Of a stretch of 11,739 bases of DNA, positions 1-5,831 are shown one piece after another. The notes under the pieces were generated by a model. The model saw only the letters and a program-made list of their open reading frames with translations. It was not told the DNA's origin and ran no database searches. A program made the translations under genes and the position numbers. This DNA comes from a bacterium (lineage in GTDB: Bacteria > SZUA-182 > SZUA-191 > JAJRXT01): contig JAJRUU010000149.1 of NCBI GenBank assembly GCA_024277605.1, positions 1 through 11,739 on the forward strand, given 5' to 3'. How positions within the stretch are numbered: the first letter of the stretch is position 1; each line of letters begins with the position of its first letter.

Positions 1-26
1 GCGGCTTGTTCACTATTTTTGACAAC

Positions 27-836
27 TTAAGCCCGACAGACTCCTAGGAAACCAGTAACTACCAGTCCACCCATGGCCAAGGCCGCTGTTAACGCCTTGA
101 TTAGGCCAAAGCCTATCGCCTCTGTAACGTCACCCCACCAATTAGAGAGCTGCTTAACTTGCCCTGCGTAGGTGTTAAGATCAGTCTGGGCAGCCCCGCC
201 GAGGCGTTTATTAATTAAACCCAAGACAGCTTCAAACTTTTTGCTTTCTTCTATTCCCTTGCCAAGAACAATGCCATAACGTGACAATGTTCCTGTTTCG
301 CCAACGAAAGCCTTTCCTACCAACTCCGAGGCGGTGCGCAAGTCAATCTTTTTGGCGGTTGCTAAGTCCATCGTTGCGGTAGTGGCTTTTTTTAACTCTG
401 CTACACTCATACCATAGCTTTGCAAATTAGCCATTGTTGAGATTGTTACTTCATCCCCATATGTAGTTACTTTTTGTAAAGCAGCAGCGTATTTAGTTAA
501 TTCTTCTACGGTCTGCTTTGTAAAAGTACCAGCGTTTTTCATGGCCACTGACAAATCGTTTTCCGCCTGTTCCTGTGCCATAAATGCGCTGACTGAGTCT
601 TTAAGTAGCTTTACGGTACCTGCTATAACGGCAGTTACCCCGACCCAGCTTGTTGCCAGCCTTTTGGCTGATGATACCCAGCCACTTGACTTTGAGCTAA
701 CATTATCCCAGCCCTTAGAGGTTTTGTCAGCTGAAGCTTTGCCCTTATTCCCGGTTGTGTCAAACTCATTCCCCAGTTTTTGGACCTCGATCGATCCATC
801 TGTTTTAGTTTTTATGTTTATTCCTACTTCAGCCAT
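27..836 (-). CDS. Tail tape measure protein, N-terminal part (frame broken near window edge)
   Basis: This is the start of a tape measure protein, the long scaffold that sets tail length and fills the tail tube lumen. The 269 visible residues have the usual N-terminal layout: a short basic, Ser/Thr/Lys-rich region (about 1-55), a hydrophobic stretch (about 60-85), then alternating helical segments rich in Ala, Lys and Thr. Its place directly after the tail assembly chaperone is diagnostic. The start is the ATG at 834-836, 16 bases after the chaperone extension stop. The site before it is U-rich with only a weak ribosome binding site, so translation may depend on coupling. The frame ends in TAA at 27-29, far too short for this family. 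The +1 frame past about base 43 reads ESVGLKLSKIVNKP to the window edge, so the gene probably continues after a one-base indel. Family call is firm; the break is inferred from 14 codons. Confidence 0.85.
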   Translation of the reverse strand: MAEVGINIKTKTDGSIEVQKLGNEFDTTGNKGKASADKTSKGWDNVSSKSSGWVSSAKRLATSWVGVTAVIAGTVKLLKDSVSAFMAQEQAENDLSVAMKNAGTFTKQTVEELTKYAAALQKVTTYGDEVTISTMANLQSYGMSVAELKKATTATMDLATAKKIDLRTASELVGKAFVGETGTLSRYGIVLGKGIEESKKFEAVLGLINKRLGGAAQTDLNTYAGQVKQLSNWWGDVTEAIGFGLIKALTAALAMGGLVVTGFLGVCRA

Positions 837-852
837 AACAAAAAAAGGTCAT

Positions 853-1188
853 CTACGCTTTATGACCCTGCTCCTCAGAATTGTTTTTTATCGTATTGTT
901 GATTAAAAGCAATTTTTCATATATTGATATTTTTTCTTGGTCGCTACAATCTTTTAAGTATAAGTCGAACACAAGTTTTGCTGCTTCATAATTTAAGCCT
1001 CCCGCGCCATCACGACCAACACGGCAATATATATCCCATGCAAATTGATTATGCAAAGAAAGCGTTAACTGCGAGGCCTGACATTGTGAGCAATCCGGCA
1101 ATGGCTGTTCATACAGCCGCTCGGCCTCCTCGCACTCAGAGCACTTTAACCGGCGTGGGTTAAATTGATATTCAACCCACGCTATTAG
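853..1188 (-). CDS. -1 frame extension of the tail assembly chaperone (gpT-like part of a G-T fusion)
   Basis: This is the second half of a frameshift product, not a separate gene. Ribosomes slipping back one base at 1188-1194 would enter this frame at CTA (1188-1186) and read 111 codons to the TAG at 853-855. That gives a 243-residue chaperone beside the 132-residue short form. By analogy with lambda gpGT, the extension would contact tail tube subunits while the N-terminal part coats the tape measure protein during assembly. The first 40 residues hold four cysteines spaced CX2C-X13-CX2C (extension residues 16, 19, 33, 36), which looks like a small zinc-binding knuckle. The remainder is an acidic and basic helical tail. 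A TTG at 1099-1101 would give an 82-residue ORF, but coding sequence continues upstream of it with no stop until beside the slippery site, so I reject an independent start. Confidence 0.8.
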   Translation of the reverse strand, partial: LIAWVEYQFNPRRLKCSECEEAERLYEQPLPDCSQCQASQLTLSLHNQFAWDIYCRVGRDGAGGLNYEAAKLVFDLYLKDCSDQEKISIYEKLLLINNTIKNNSEEQGHKA

Positions 1189-1194
1189 TTTTTT
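1153..1194 (-). promoter_or_regulatory. Programmed -1 ribosomal frameshift signal (slippery heptamer plus hairpin)
   Basis: The heptamer A_AAA_AAC occupies 1194-1188 in the correct phase of the chaperone frame and is followed at once by its UAA stop. After a five-base spacer (UAAUA) comes a perfect nine-pair stem: GCGTGGGTT at 1182-1174 pairs with AACCCACGC at 1161-1153. The stem extends to 12 pairs through one G-U and two A-U pairs, leaving the six-base loop UAUCAA. Heptamer phase, spacer and stem all match the established -1 frameshift layout. The -1 frame downstream is open for 111 codons, which supports real use. Confidence 0.88.
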
Positions 1195-1583
1195 ATTTCA
1201 GCCTCTTCGACTTCAGCCATAGAGCTTCCAAGCCCCAGCGCTGATTTTTGGATAAACATACTAAAATCAGAATCATTTTCCATCATGAATTGTATGTTTT
1301 CCGGACTGCACTGAAATTCTTTTTCCCCTTCTGATATTCCGCTCCACCCCGCCACTGCATATTGAGACACTAGATATGCCAGCTTTTCTCCGTCAATTTC
1401 CTCAACGTACTGATGATTTCTCCAGATTTTTTTCGTGGATTGCCGGAGGAAACTTGCGTTTAACTTAGGGGTGACTGGCCTTACCTGCACCAATACACCA
1501 GGACAATAATCCAACCAATCGCCCTCATTATTTCTCCGTTTTATATCAATTACGTTTAATCCGGCTTGTTTGTTTTTTGACAT
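1185..1583 (-). CDS. Tail assembly chaperone, short form (gpG-like)
   Basis: This 132-residue protein lies between the tail tube and tape measure genes, the position of the lambda gpG-type chaperone that keeps the tape measure protein soluble and recruits tube subunits. No catalytic motif is expected or seen. The N-terminus is Lys/Asn-rich, followed by a mixed beta/alpha domain and an acidic C-terminus ending EEAEIKN. The start is ATG 1581-1583, with GGGAG about nine bases upstream overlapping the tail tube stop region. The last codons read ATA AAA AAC TAA, and A_AAA_AAC is a canonical -1 slippery heptamer. Position and the frameshift signal identify it more than sequence similarity does. The product is a cytoplasmic assembly factor, probably absent from the finished virion. 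Confidence 0.8.
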   Translation of the reverse strand: MSKNKQAGLNVIDIKRRNNEGDWLDYCPGVLVQVRPVTPKLNASFLRQSTKKIWRNHQYVEEIDGEKLAYLVSQYAVAGWSGISEGEKEFQCSPENIQFMMENDSDFSMFIQKSALGLGSSMAEVEEAEIKN

Positions 1584-1595
1584 GTTGTTTGCTCC

Positions 1596-2543
1596 CTATG
1601 TGAATTTTATTTTAAGGTGGTCATTACCTGCTGACCGACAAAACTTCAGGTTTACGTCTCTTGTCCTAATATTGGCTCTGTCTGATGGTGACGCTTTGAT
1701 ATATTGCGACTTCGGGGCGGTAATGGTAACAATGTTTCCCGCCACTGATCCAGATACGCACGACAGAGGAACCAACGTTCCGGCTCTTAGTTTAGCTTCC
1801 ATCCCGTAGGTGGCTACTAAACTTTCATGTGGGTCAATAGCCCCGACTGGATTGTTGCCGGTTATTATTGCAGCAAGATATCCGCTGGCTTTTGCGATGT
1901 CCTCTATTAAGCCAACCTCGTTACCGGCATCTATGTCAAGTTTGTGCAGGTTAAATGCTATGCTGTCTACCGTCAGGGTGACACCAGCAAATATTAGAGG
2001 GCTAGTAGAATCATATGACATGCCAGATAACGGAGCAGAGTCAGTTTCAGTATAATCGGCAGCAGTAAAATCCCACTCAATATACATCGGCTCTCCGTCA
2101 ACAAGGCCAAGTTTCCAATTACCACGGCATCCCCGCAACACTATCTTTTTTCCGGTAGTGGCTGTGTTCTGCCAATACAACACAATGGTACCGGATACGT
2201 CGCCAAACGTAATCGGGTCATATGCTACAGAAGTGGCGGCCACAACAGTTTCTGCGTATCTACATAAACGAAACAGCTCTCCATACTCAGGAGCTACCCC
2301 GGCCGCCCCGGATCCTTTTAGAAACGTCTTAAACGATATTTTTGCCGATCGGCCGCCGGGTATGCTTGGATATGGTGACCCATCAGCCGCCAGCGGCTTC
2401 TGCTCATTCATTTTGGGATCAGGCTCAAACTTTGGGTCGTGGACGATAACTGCGTCAGCGGCCGCCGGAGAGACCGCCGTTCCCTCGACAGATTCAACCT
2501 TAGCCGCCATCAGCCCAATCTTAGAAATAAATTTCTCAGCCAT
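1596..2543 (-). CDS. Major tail tube protein
   Basis: This 315-residue protein is called as the major tail tube subunit, whose hexameric rings stack to form the DNA conduit. The N-terminus (ISKIGLMAAKVESVEGTA, then PAAADAVIV and a Pro/Gly-rich loop) resembles siphophage tube proteins, where an early strand pair and long loop mediate ring stacking. The rest is beta-rich, with repeated short strands and Gly/Asp turns. It lies between the terminator and chaperone genes, as expected. The length of 315 is large for a tube protein and may include an extra surface domain. The start is ATG 2541-2543, preceded by AAAGGAG and overlapping the stop of the 45-residue gene (TAATG). It ends in TAG at 1596-1598. 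No tail sheath gene adjoins it, favouring a non-contractile tail. Confidence 0.8.
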   Translation of the reverse strand: MAEKFISKIGLMAAKVESVEGTAVSPAAADAVIVHDPKFEPDPKMNEQKPLAADGSPYPSIPGGRSAKISFKTFLKGSGAAGVAPEYGELFRLCRYAETVVAATSVAYDPITFGDVSGTIVLYWQNTATTGKKIVLRGCRGNWKLGLVDGEPMYIEWDFTAADYTETDSAPLSGMSYDSTSPLIFAGVTLTVDSIAFNLHKLDIDAGNEVGLIEDIAKASGYLAAIITGNNPVGAIDPHESLVATYGMEAKLRAGTLVPLSCVSGSVAGNIVTITAPKSQYIKASPSDRANIRTRDVNLKFCRSAGNDHLKIKFT

Positions 2544-2680
2544 TATTTATCTCCTTTATAGGTTTTCAATTCTCCATTTTCAAACCGTTCTATCATGGTT
2601 ATTTTTTTTTCATCAGCAGAAAGTATGATTTTAGAATATTCACCAGACTTCTTTATCTCCATTAATTCTGCCTGTGTCAT
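2543..2680 (-). CDS. Small 45-residue protein of unknown function between tail terminator and tail tube
   Basis: This short ORF runs from ATG 2678-2680 to TAA 2543-2545 and overlaps the tail tube start by one base (TAATG). It has the strongest ribosome binding site in the window, AAGGAGGG at 2687-2694, six bases before the ATG and overlapping the stop of the tail terminator gene. The product begins MTQAELMEIKKSGEYSKIIL and is highly charged (Lys/Glu) with predicted beta-strand content in the middle and no cysteines or membrane segment. The tight packing on both sides and the perfect Shine-Dalgarno site make it a real gene. It could be a small tail accessory protein or a coupling peptide that delivers ribosomes to the tail tube gene. 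I do not recognise a family. Confidence 0.75.
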   Translation of the reverse strand: MTQAELMEIKKSGEYSKIILSADEKKITMIERFENGELKTYKGDK

Positions 2681-2686
2681 TTTAAT

Positions 2687-2694
2687 CCCTCCTT
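2687..2694 (-). promoter_or_regulatory. Strong ribosome binding site for the 45-residue gene
   Basis: AAGGAGGG is an essentially perfect Shine-Dalgarno sequence, six bases upstream of the ATG at 2680. It overlaps the TAA of the tail terminator (2693-2695). The quality of this site is the main reason to accept a gene that short. Confidence 0.8.
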
Positions 2695-3151
2695 AAAAAG
2701 TTACATACTCAGTGACTTCTACCGATATATCCACGCTATGCACCAATACCCCGCCAAAGCAGCGGTATTCAATTTTCTCAACCTGTGGTGGCTCTACGTA
2801 TAACGCAGTGCCTGAAAGTGGCTGTGGTGACTTACCGGCGGTACGTAATGCGGCTGTCACTGCCTCCACTAAATCTTGAAACGTTTTCTCTGAGGCATCT
2901 ACGTCTTTAGCGCTGTATATCCCCCAAATTAAAAACTTATGAGTTCTTATATTGTTATAATTTTGGCTTTCCGTTTCCTCAGATGTAGCCTGGCGGGTGA
3001 TCTGCCACCCGTTTATTTTTTTATCAGCTTTGAATAAATCTTTGAAGTTTTTTTCGCTGTTGCTGTAACGCAGGTAATCATAAACATTGCCGATGCCGGA
3101 AACCGCTTCGATAACGGTTTTTAGCTCTGTTCTGATGGCTGCCAGGCTCAC
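2693..3151 (-). CDS. Tail terminator (tail completion) protein
   Basis: A 152-residue protein in the position of the tail terminator (lambda gpU, HK97 gp11-like), which caps the finished tail and joins it to the neck. The N-terminal helix (MSLAAIRTELKTVIEAVSGI) is followed by an alternating alpha/beta domain and a C-terminal strand (VLVHSVDISVEVTEYV), the overall pattern of small terminator proteins. It starts at GTG 3149-3151, overlapping the upstream gene's TGA as GTGA, with GGTGGAG just before it. This implies translational coupling to the gp10-like neck gene. The call rests on synteny, size and fold pattern; the individual sequence is divergent. Confidence 0.7.
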   Translation of the reverse strand: MSLAAIRTELKTVIEAVSGIGNVYDYLRYSNSEKNFKDLFKADKKINGWQITRQATSEETESQNYNNIRTHKFLIWGIYSAKDVDASEKTFQDLVEAVTAALRTAGKSPQPLSGTALYVEPPQVEKIEYRCFGGVLVHSVDISVEVTEYVTF

Positions 3152-3636
3152 GCTCCACCCCCGTCAATTTTTTTTGCTATATTCTCAGCCATAGTTTGCT
3201 GGCGCTCTCGGATGAAGGCCTTGCTTTGCGCAAACGCCTTTTTAAACATGAAGGCGCCCTTGGTTCCCACCCGCTTAATCTTCCCCCTTACGGCATAGGC
3301 GGCTTTTTCATCCCCTAAAACCCGTCTGGCCCACAGTTTCAATGGGTCGATAGGTGCCCAATGGGGCTTAGTGCCCATCTCGACCGGCTCGCCATATATT
3401 GAGCTGGTAGCCACCTTACCCCTTAAATTAGCCCCGGTACCGGTTACAGGGGGAACCTTTATGCTGCCCCGTAGCAAGCCGGTAACCCCATGCGGGGTAT
3501 GCACCTTAACTATCGGCCCAATGTAGGCCAACACAGTATTCAGGAAACTCAGCGCTTCCCGCTCCACTGTCTGTGGTGCTTGTTTCAGCCGCGCTATTAA
3601 GCCGTGATCCTCGATTTTGAATGATTGCTTAATCAT
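3148..3636 (-). CDS. HK97 gp10-like neck / tail-connector protein
   Basis: A 162-residue protein of the HK97 gp10-like type, a neck component at the head-tail junction in siphophages and myophages. The recognisable core is PHGVTGLLRGSI, then a Gly-rich beta region, YGEPVEMGTKPHWAPI, and an aromatic/basic C-terminal half with KGAFMFKKAF. The pairing of a T/V-G-x-LR-x-S/G-I segment with a Y-x-x-x-V-E-x-GT segment is typical of the family. The start is ATG 3634-3636, ten bases after the adaptor stop, with only a partial ribosome site (GGAAAC). Family membership is well supported. Whether it acts in head closure or as a minor tail protein is less certain. Confidence 0.82.
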   Translation of the reverse strand: MIKQSFKIEDHGLIARLKQAPQTVEREALSFLNTVLAYIGPIVKVHTPHGVTGLLRGSIKVPPVTGTGANLRGKVATSSIYGEPVEMGTKPHWAPIDPLKLWARRVLGDEKAAYAVRGKIKRVGTKGAFMFKKAFAQSKAFIRERQQTMAENIAKKIDGGGA

Positions 3637-3646
3637 CTGCTGTTTC

Positions 3647-4327
3647 CTAGCGTTGTTTACGGGGGTGGGTCAATCTATCCCCGCCCCATGGGTAATTTAC
3701 ATCCCAGTCCGCCTGGCCGGATGCGGCTTTCGGCCCGCTTCCGGTTTTTCCCACAAACGCGTTATAGCGCTTCATGAGGTCTCGGGAGCGCTGAGCGTAA
3801 ACATCTGATTTCCCCTGATGATCGATCACGTCAGCTTCAAGGCTGGCATCCACGCTTTGCGCGTATACCCGCGCCAGGGTGTTACAGCAATTGGCGGCGG
3901 TTAAAATCGCCAGCGCATCCACCATATTGGGCGGGATGCTCGACACTGTTCCCTCCAGCCAGAGGGTTGTGTACGTTATTCTTATAGTTTCGCTTGCTCC
4001 AGGTGTGTGCGAGTCAAAATATAATTGTTCTGTACTGGTATTTTTATAAATCCTGAAATCCGCTGACTCTAAATAAGTCGGCGGGCGATTGCCCTGGGGG
4101 TATTCCACTTTAGGAACTTGCGAGAAGCCGCTCACCCAGTCAGATGGTAAATCGTACGCATAGCCGCCATCCCCGGCGATATCGGCCACCCGCTCACTGG
4201 GGTAGTCTCTGCTGAACTGATTTAACGCCTCAAGGGCAATATCGAATATTTCATCCTCTGAAAGCCGCTCGGCGGCATCCCGTAAAATATTTTTAGCTTT
4301 ATTTTGGATTTCTATCAGTGTAGCCAT
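3647..4327 (-). CDS. Head-tail adaptor (connector) protein, gp6/SU10-adaptor-like
   Basis: A 226-residue protein in the slot of the first connector ring that binds the portal and receives the neck. The N-terminal 60 residues are helical (IEIQNKAKNILRD, then SEDEIFDIALEALNQFSRDYP), as in gp6/gp15/SU10-type adaptors. A beta region with YDLPSDWV follows, then a long helical segment (about 130-190) and a basic C-terminus. The YDLP-DW turn is common in this adaptor group. The start is ATG 4325-4327; the ribosome site is unusual because a GGGGCATTGCCCC palindrome lies between the purine-rich site and the AUG. It ends TAG at 3647-3649. The call is made from helical layout plus position between head genes and gp10. 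Confidence 0.75.
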   Translation of the reverse strand: MATLIEIQNKAKNILRDAAERLSEDEIFDIALEALNQFSRDYPSERVADIAGDGGYAYDLPSDWVSGFSQVPKVEYPQGNRPPTYLESADFRIYKNTSTEQLYFDSHTPGASETIRITYTTLWLEGTVSSIPPNMVDALAILTAANCCNTLARVYAQSVDASLEADVIDHQGKSDVYAQRSRDLMKRYNAFVGKTGSGPKAASGQADWDVNYPWGGDRLTHPRKQR

Positions 4328-4344
4328 GGGGCAATGCCCCTCCC
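4328..4344 (-). promoter_or_regulatory. Structured ribosome binding site of the adaptor gene
   Basis: On the minus strand the purine tract AAGGGAGGGG runs directly into the palindrome GGGGCATTGCCCC (4340-4328), which abuts the AUG. The last GGGG of the ribosome site is also the left arm of the hairpin. Folding would sequester part of the site, while leaving GGGAG free would bring it physically closer to the start. That could tune translation of the adaptor relative to the preceding head genes. The palindrome is seen; the regulatory role is inference. Confidence 0.5.
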
Positions 4345-4415
4345 TTATTTATTGCTAACAGTTGCGCTTGCAAGCTGCGTCATGCCCAAGAAGGGGGGGC
4401 ATTGCCCCCCCCCGG
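4328..4415 (-). repeat. Inverted-repeat pair with shared GGGGCATTGCCCC core
   Basis: Two palindromes share the core GGGGCATTGCCCC or its complement: the 13-base copy at 4328-4340 and a longer G/C copy at 4393-4415 (seven G, CATTG, nine C on the plus strand). They flank about 50 bases that contain a ten-base palindrome, GCTTGCAAGC, at 4366-4375. The stretch 4328-4422 is the longest non-coding gap in the window. No convincing promoter or T-tract terminator is visible in it. The copies could be mRNA processing or stabilising hairpins, or remnants of a small repeat element. Confidence 0.6.
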
Positions 4416-4422
4416 CCTCTAT

Positions 4423-4641
4423 TTATGGTGTAGCGGTTGGGGGCGTTAACGGAATACCGCCTAGCTCAATGTTTCTAGCCAGAGACAGCCTGAAATTGCA
4501 CTCTTCCTGCTCTTTGTTGTACAGAGCGCACCCGGCGCTGGCGTTTAACGCCAGGAGTTGAGCGCAGGTTAAAGAGTCATCAGCCGCCGCTGCTCCGGCA
4601 GCGTTTGCCGAAAACGGGCAATTATACGTAGGACTAGCCAT
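4423..4641 (-). CDS. Small cysteine-containing head protein of unknown function (72 residues)
   Basis: The start I favour is ATG 4639-4641, one base after the stop of the decoration-like gene, with GGAGAG six bases upstream. A start further upstream at 4674 would overlap the neighbour's coding sequence by about 30 bases and lacks a ribosome site. The product (MASPTYNCPFSANAAG...) has an Ala-rich helical middle and four cysteines, a hydrophobic helix (LTCAQLLALNASAG) and a Pro/Thr-rich end. It is too small for a connector and has no membrane segment or signal peptide. Position between decoration and adaptor genes suggests a head accessory protein. I do not recognise the family. Confidence 0.65.
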   Translation of the reverse strand: MASPTYNCPFSANAAGAAAADDSLTCAQLLALNASAGCALYNKEQEECNFRLSLARNIELGGIPLTPPTATP

Positions 4642-4642
4642 G

Positions 4643-5770
4643 TTATCTCTCCGTAATTGCGGTGATGTAATCAATTTCCATGGTTTTGGCGACCGCTTCG
4701 CCGTTTTGTATCAACAGGGTTACTGCCAACTCCTCATCATCGCAAAGGTTTGTAGAAATAGCGGTACCGGCGGTGCCGTCGATATACGGGGTACACGAGG
4801 TCACCCCATCACAATATATCTCAAACAGGTGCCAGCTGGTGTCCGCTGTAGCAACAGCGGCCACCTCAGTCTCGGTTGTGTTTTTAGATGACACGAAATC
4901 CCAATTAGTATCGCCGTCATCTTTAATAAAATAGAGGTAATCGGTAGCCGCCAGCGGGGTAGTATCTGTAATGCACAGCCCCAATATAGCGTCTGATTGG
5001 GTAGCATCGCTTAGTTTAAACCTGGCGGCAAACCAAGTATCTTTCCCGGTGGTAAGTAAAATAACCTCGCCAGTCTGTGCGCTATCATAGTCATTATCAG
5101 CTGCATCGTTAGTTATCAGCAGCGTTCCTGTAGGGCCGTTGTTCTGAGTTTCGGTAGCATTCCCGGCACCAGCCTCAACAGTAGTCAGTGTATATGTATG
5201 GGTTACGTCCAGCGGAGTAACGCCCACAAAATCATCGTTATATACAAAGTTAACCGTTGAATTATTTATCACTTGCAGGCCGGAATAAATACCTGAGTCA
5301 AGCGTCACGCTGGTTGCCGTAACAGCCCCGCTCTTGGCCGTATATGGTGTCACATTAATGTCGATTTGCGTGATAGATATGGCGTTGCCGATAGCCTGCG
5401 GATAGGCGGGGGTGGCGGTCTGAGTAAGCCCTCCGGCGGTAGCTGATATGAATACCGGGGCGTTCTCTGTTAATGCGCTCTGGCCGCCCAGTAAGCCTCT
5501 GGTTACGATTAATACGCTGGCGCCGGATGATACGGTATACTCCACCACCCCGGCCACGGGGTAGGTTGAGCTGCCGTCGGCATCAGCTTTATAAGCCTTA
5601 CCATCAGAATCTTTAATATAGGCAGTTTGGCCTATTGTCAGGGCCTCGCCTGCGGTTACCGCATAGCTATTATCAATTTTCTGCCAGTGTGTGGCCGCAG
5701 TTGCTACCAGCGGGCTGAACGCTAACCCTGCCAACAGGGTGAATATGCCAAGCTTTGGAAATAATTTCAT
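4643..5770 (-). CDS. Capsid decoration-like protein with signal-peptide-like N-terminus and C-terminal lectin-like domain
   Basis: A 375-residue protein with three visible parts. Residues 1-26 look like a signal peptide: Lys at 2 and 6, a hydrophobic core (LGIFTLLAGLAF) and a VATAA cleavage-like site. Residues about 30-142 resemble DUF2190-type decoration domains, with AGEALTIGQTAYIKDSDGKA, then a VAGVVEY segment and TENAPVFISATAG. Residues about 185-375 look like a concanavalin A/laminin G-type beta sandwich: WFAARFKLSDATQSDAILGL, DYLYFIKDDGDTNWDF, SWHLFEIYCDG and a TPYIDGT turn. The gene lies directly after the capsid gene, where decoration proteins sit, so a role on the capsid surface with possible glycan binding is likely. 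The start is ATG 5768-5770 with GAGGA eight bases upstream. A secretion signal on a capsid-associated protein is odd. Domain calls are by pattern. Confidence 0.7.
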   Translation of the reverse strand: MKLFPKLGIFTLLAGLAFSPLVATAATHWQKIDNSYAVTAGEALTIGQTAYIKDSDGKAYKADADGSSTYPVAGVVEYTVSSGASVLIVTRGLLGGQSALTENAPVFISATAGGLTQTATPAYPQAIGNAISITQIDINVTPYTAKSGAVTATSVTLDSGIYSGLQVINNSTVNFVYNDDFVGVTPLDVTHTYTLTTVEAGAGNATETQNNGPTGTLLITNDAADNDYDSAQTGEVILLTTGKDTWFAARFKLSDATQSDAILGLCITDTTPLAATDYLYFIKDDGDTNWDFVSSKNTTETEVAAVATADTSWHLFEIYCDGVTSCTPYIDGTAGTAISTNLCDDEELAVTLLIQNGEAVAKTMEIDYITAITER

Positions 5771-5796
5771 CTTTTAAGTCCTCATTTGTTTGTGAT

Positions 5797-5825
5797 GTGG
5801 CGGGGGGGGGTCCCCCCCGCCCACT
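5797..5825 (-). repeat. G/C homopolymer hairpin directly after the capsid gene
   Basis: On the minus strand, GTGGGCGGGGGGGACCCCCC starts a near-perfect inverted repeat that continues through the remaining Cs to GCCAC. Seven G pair with seven of nine C, flanked by GGC/GCC and GTGG/CCAC with one bulged base. It begins seven bases past the capsid stop (5832-5834) and is followed by A-rich sequence, not a U tract, so it is not a standard intrinsic terminator. It may protect the 3' end of capsid mRNA or attenuate downstream genes. Confidence 0.65.
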
Positions 5826-5831
5826 CAATAG

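Noticed and set aside
541..906. Plus-strand ORFs such as 541-906, 2158-2628, 6856-7296 and 10239-10697
   Set aside because: They lie opposite well-supported minus-strand genes, have low-complexity Ser/Pro/Arg-rich translations and no ribosome sites; they are antisense shadows.
853..1101. Independent 82-residue gene starting at TTG 1101
   Set aside because: The same frame is open upstream to beside the slippery heptamer, the TTG lacks a ribosome site, and starting there would split the four-cysteine motif. It is better explained as the -1 frameshift extension.
4345..4375. Internal promoter (TTGCAA, 16-base gap, TAAATA on the minus strand)
   Set aside because: The -35-like box matches only 4 of 6 and the -10-like box about 3 of 6, which is no better than chance in AT-rich leader sequence.
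5797..5825. Intrinsic transcription terminator after the capsid gene
   Set aside because: The stem is strong but the sequence after it is A-rich with no U run, and coexpressed neck and tail genes follow.
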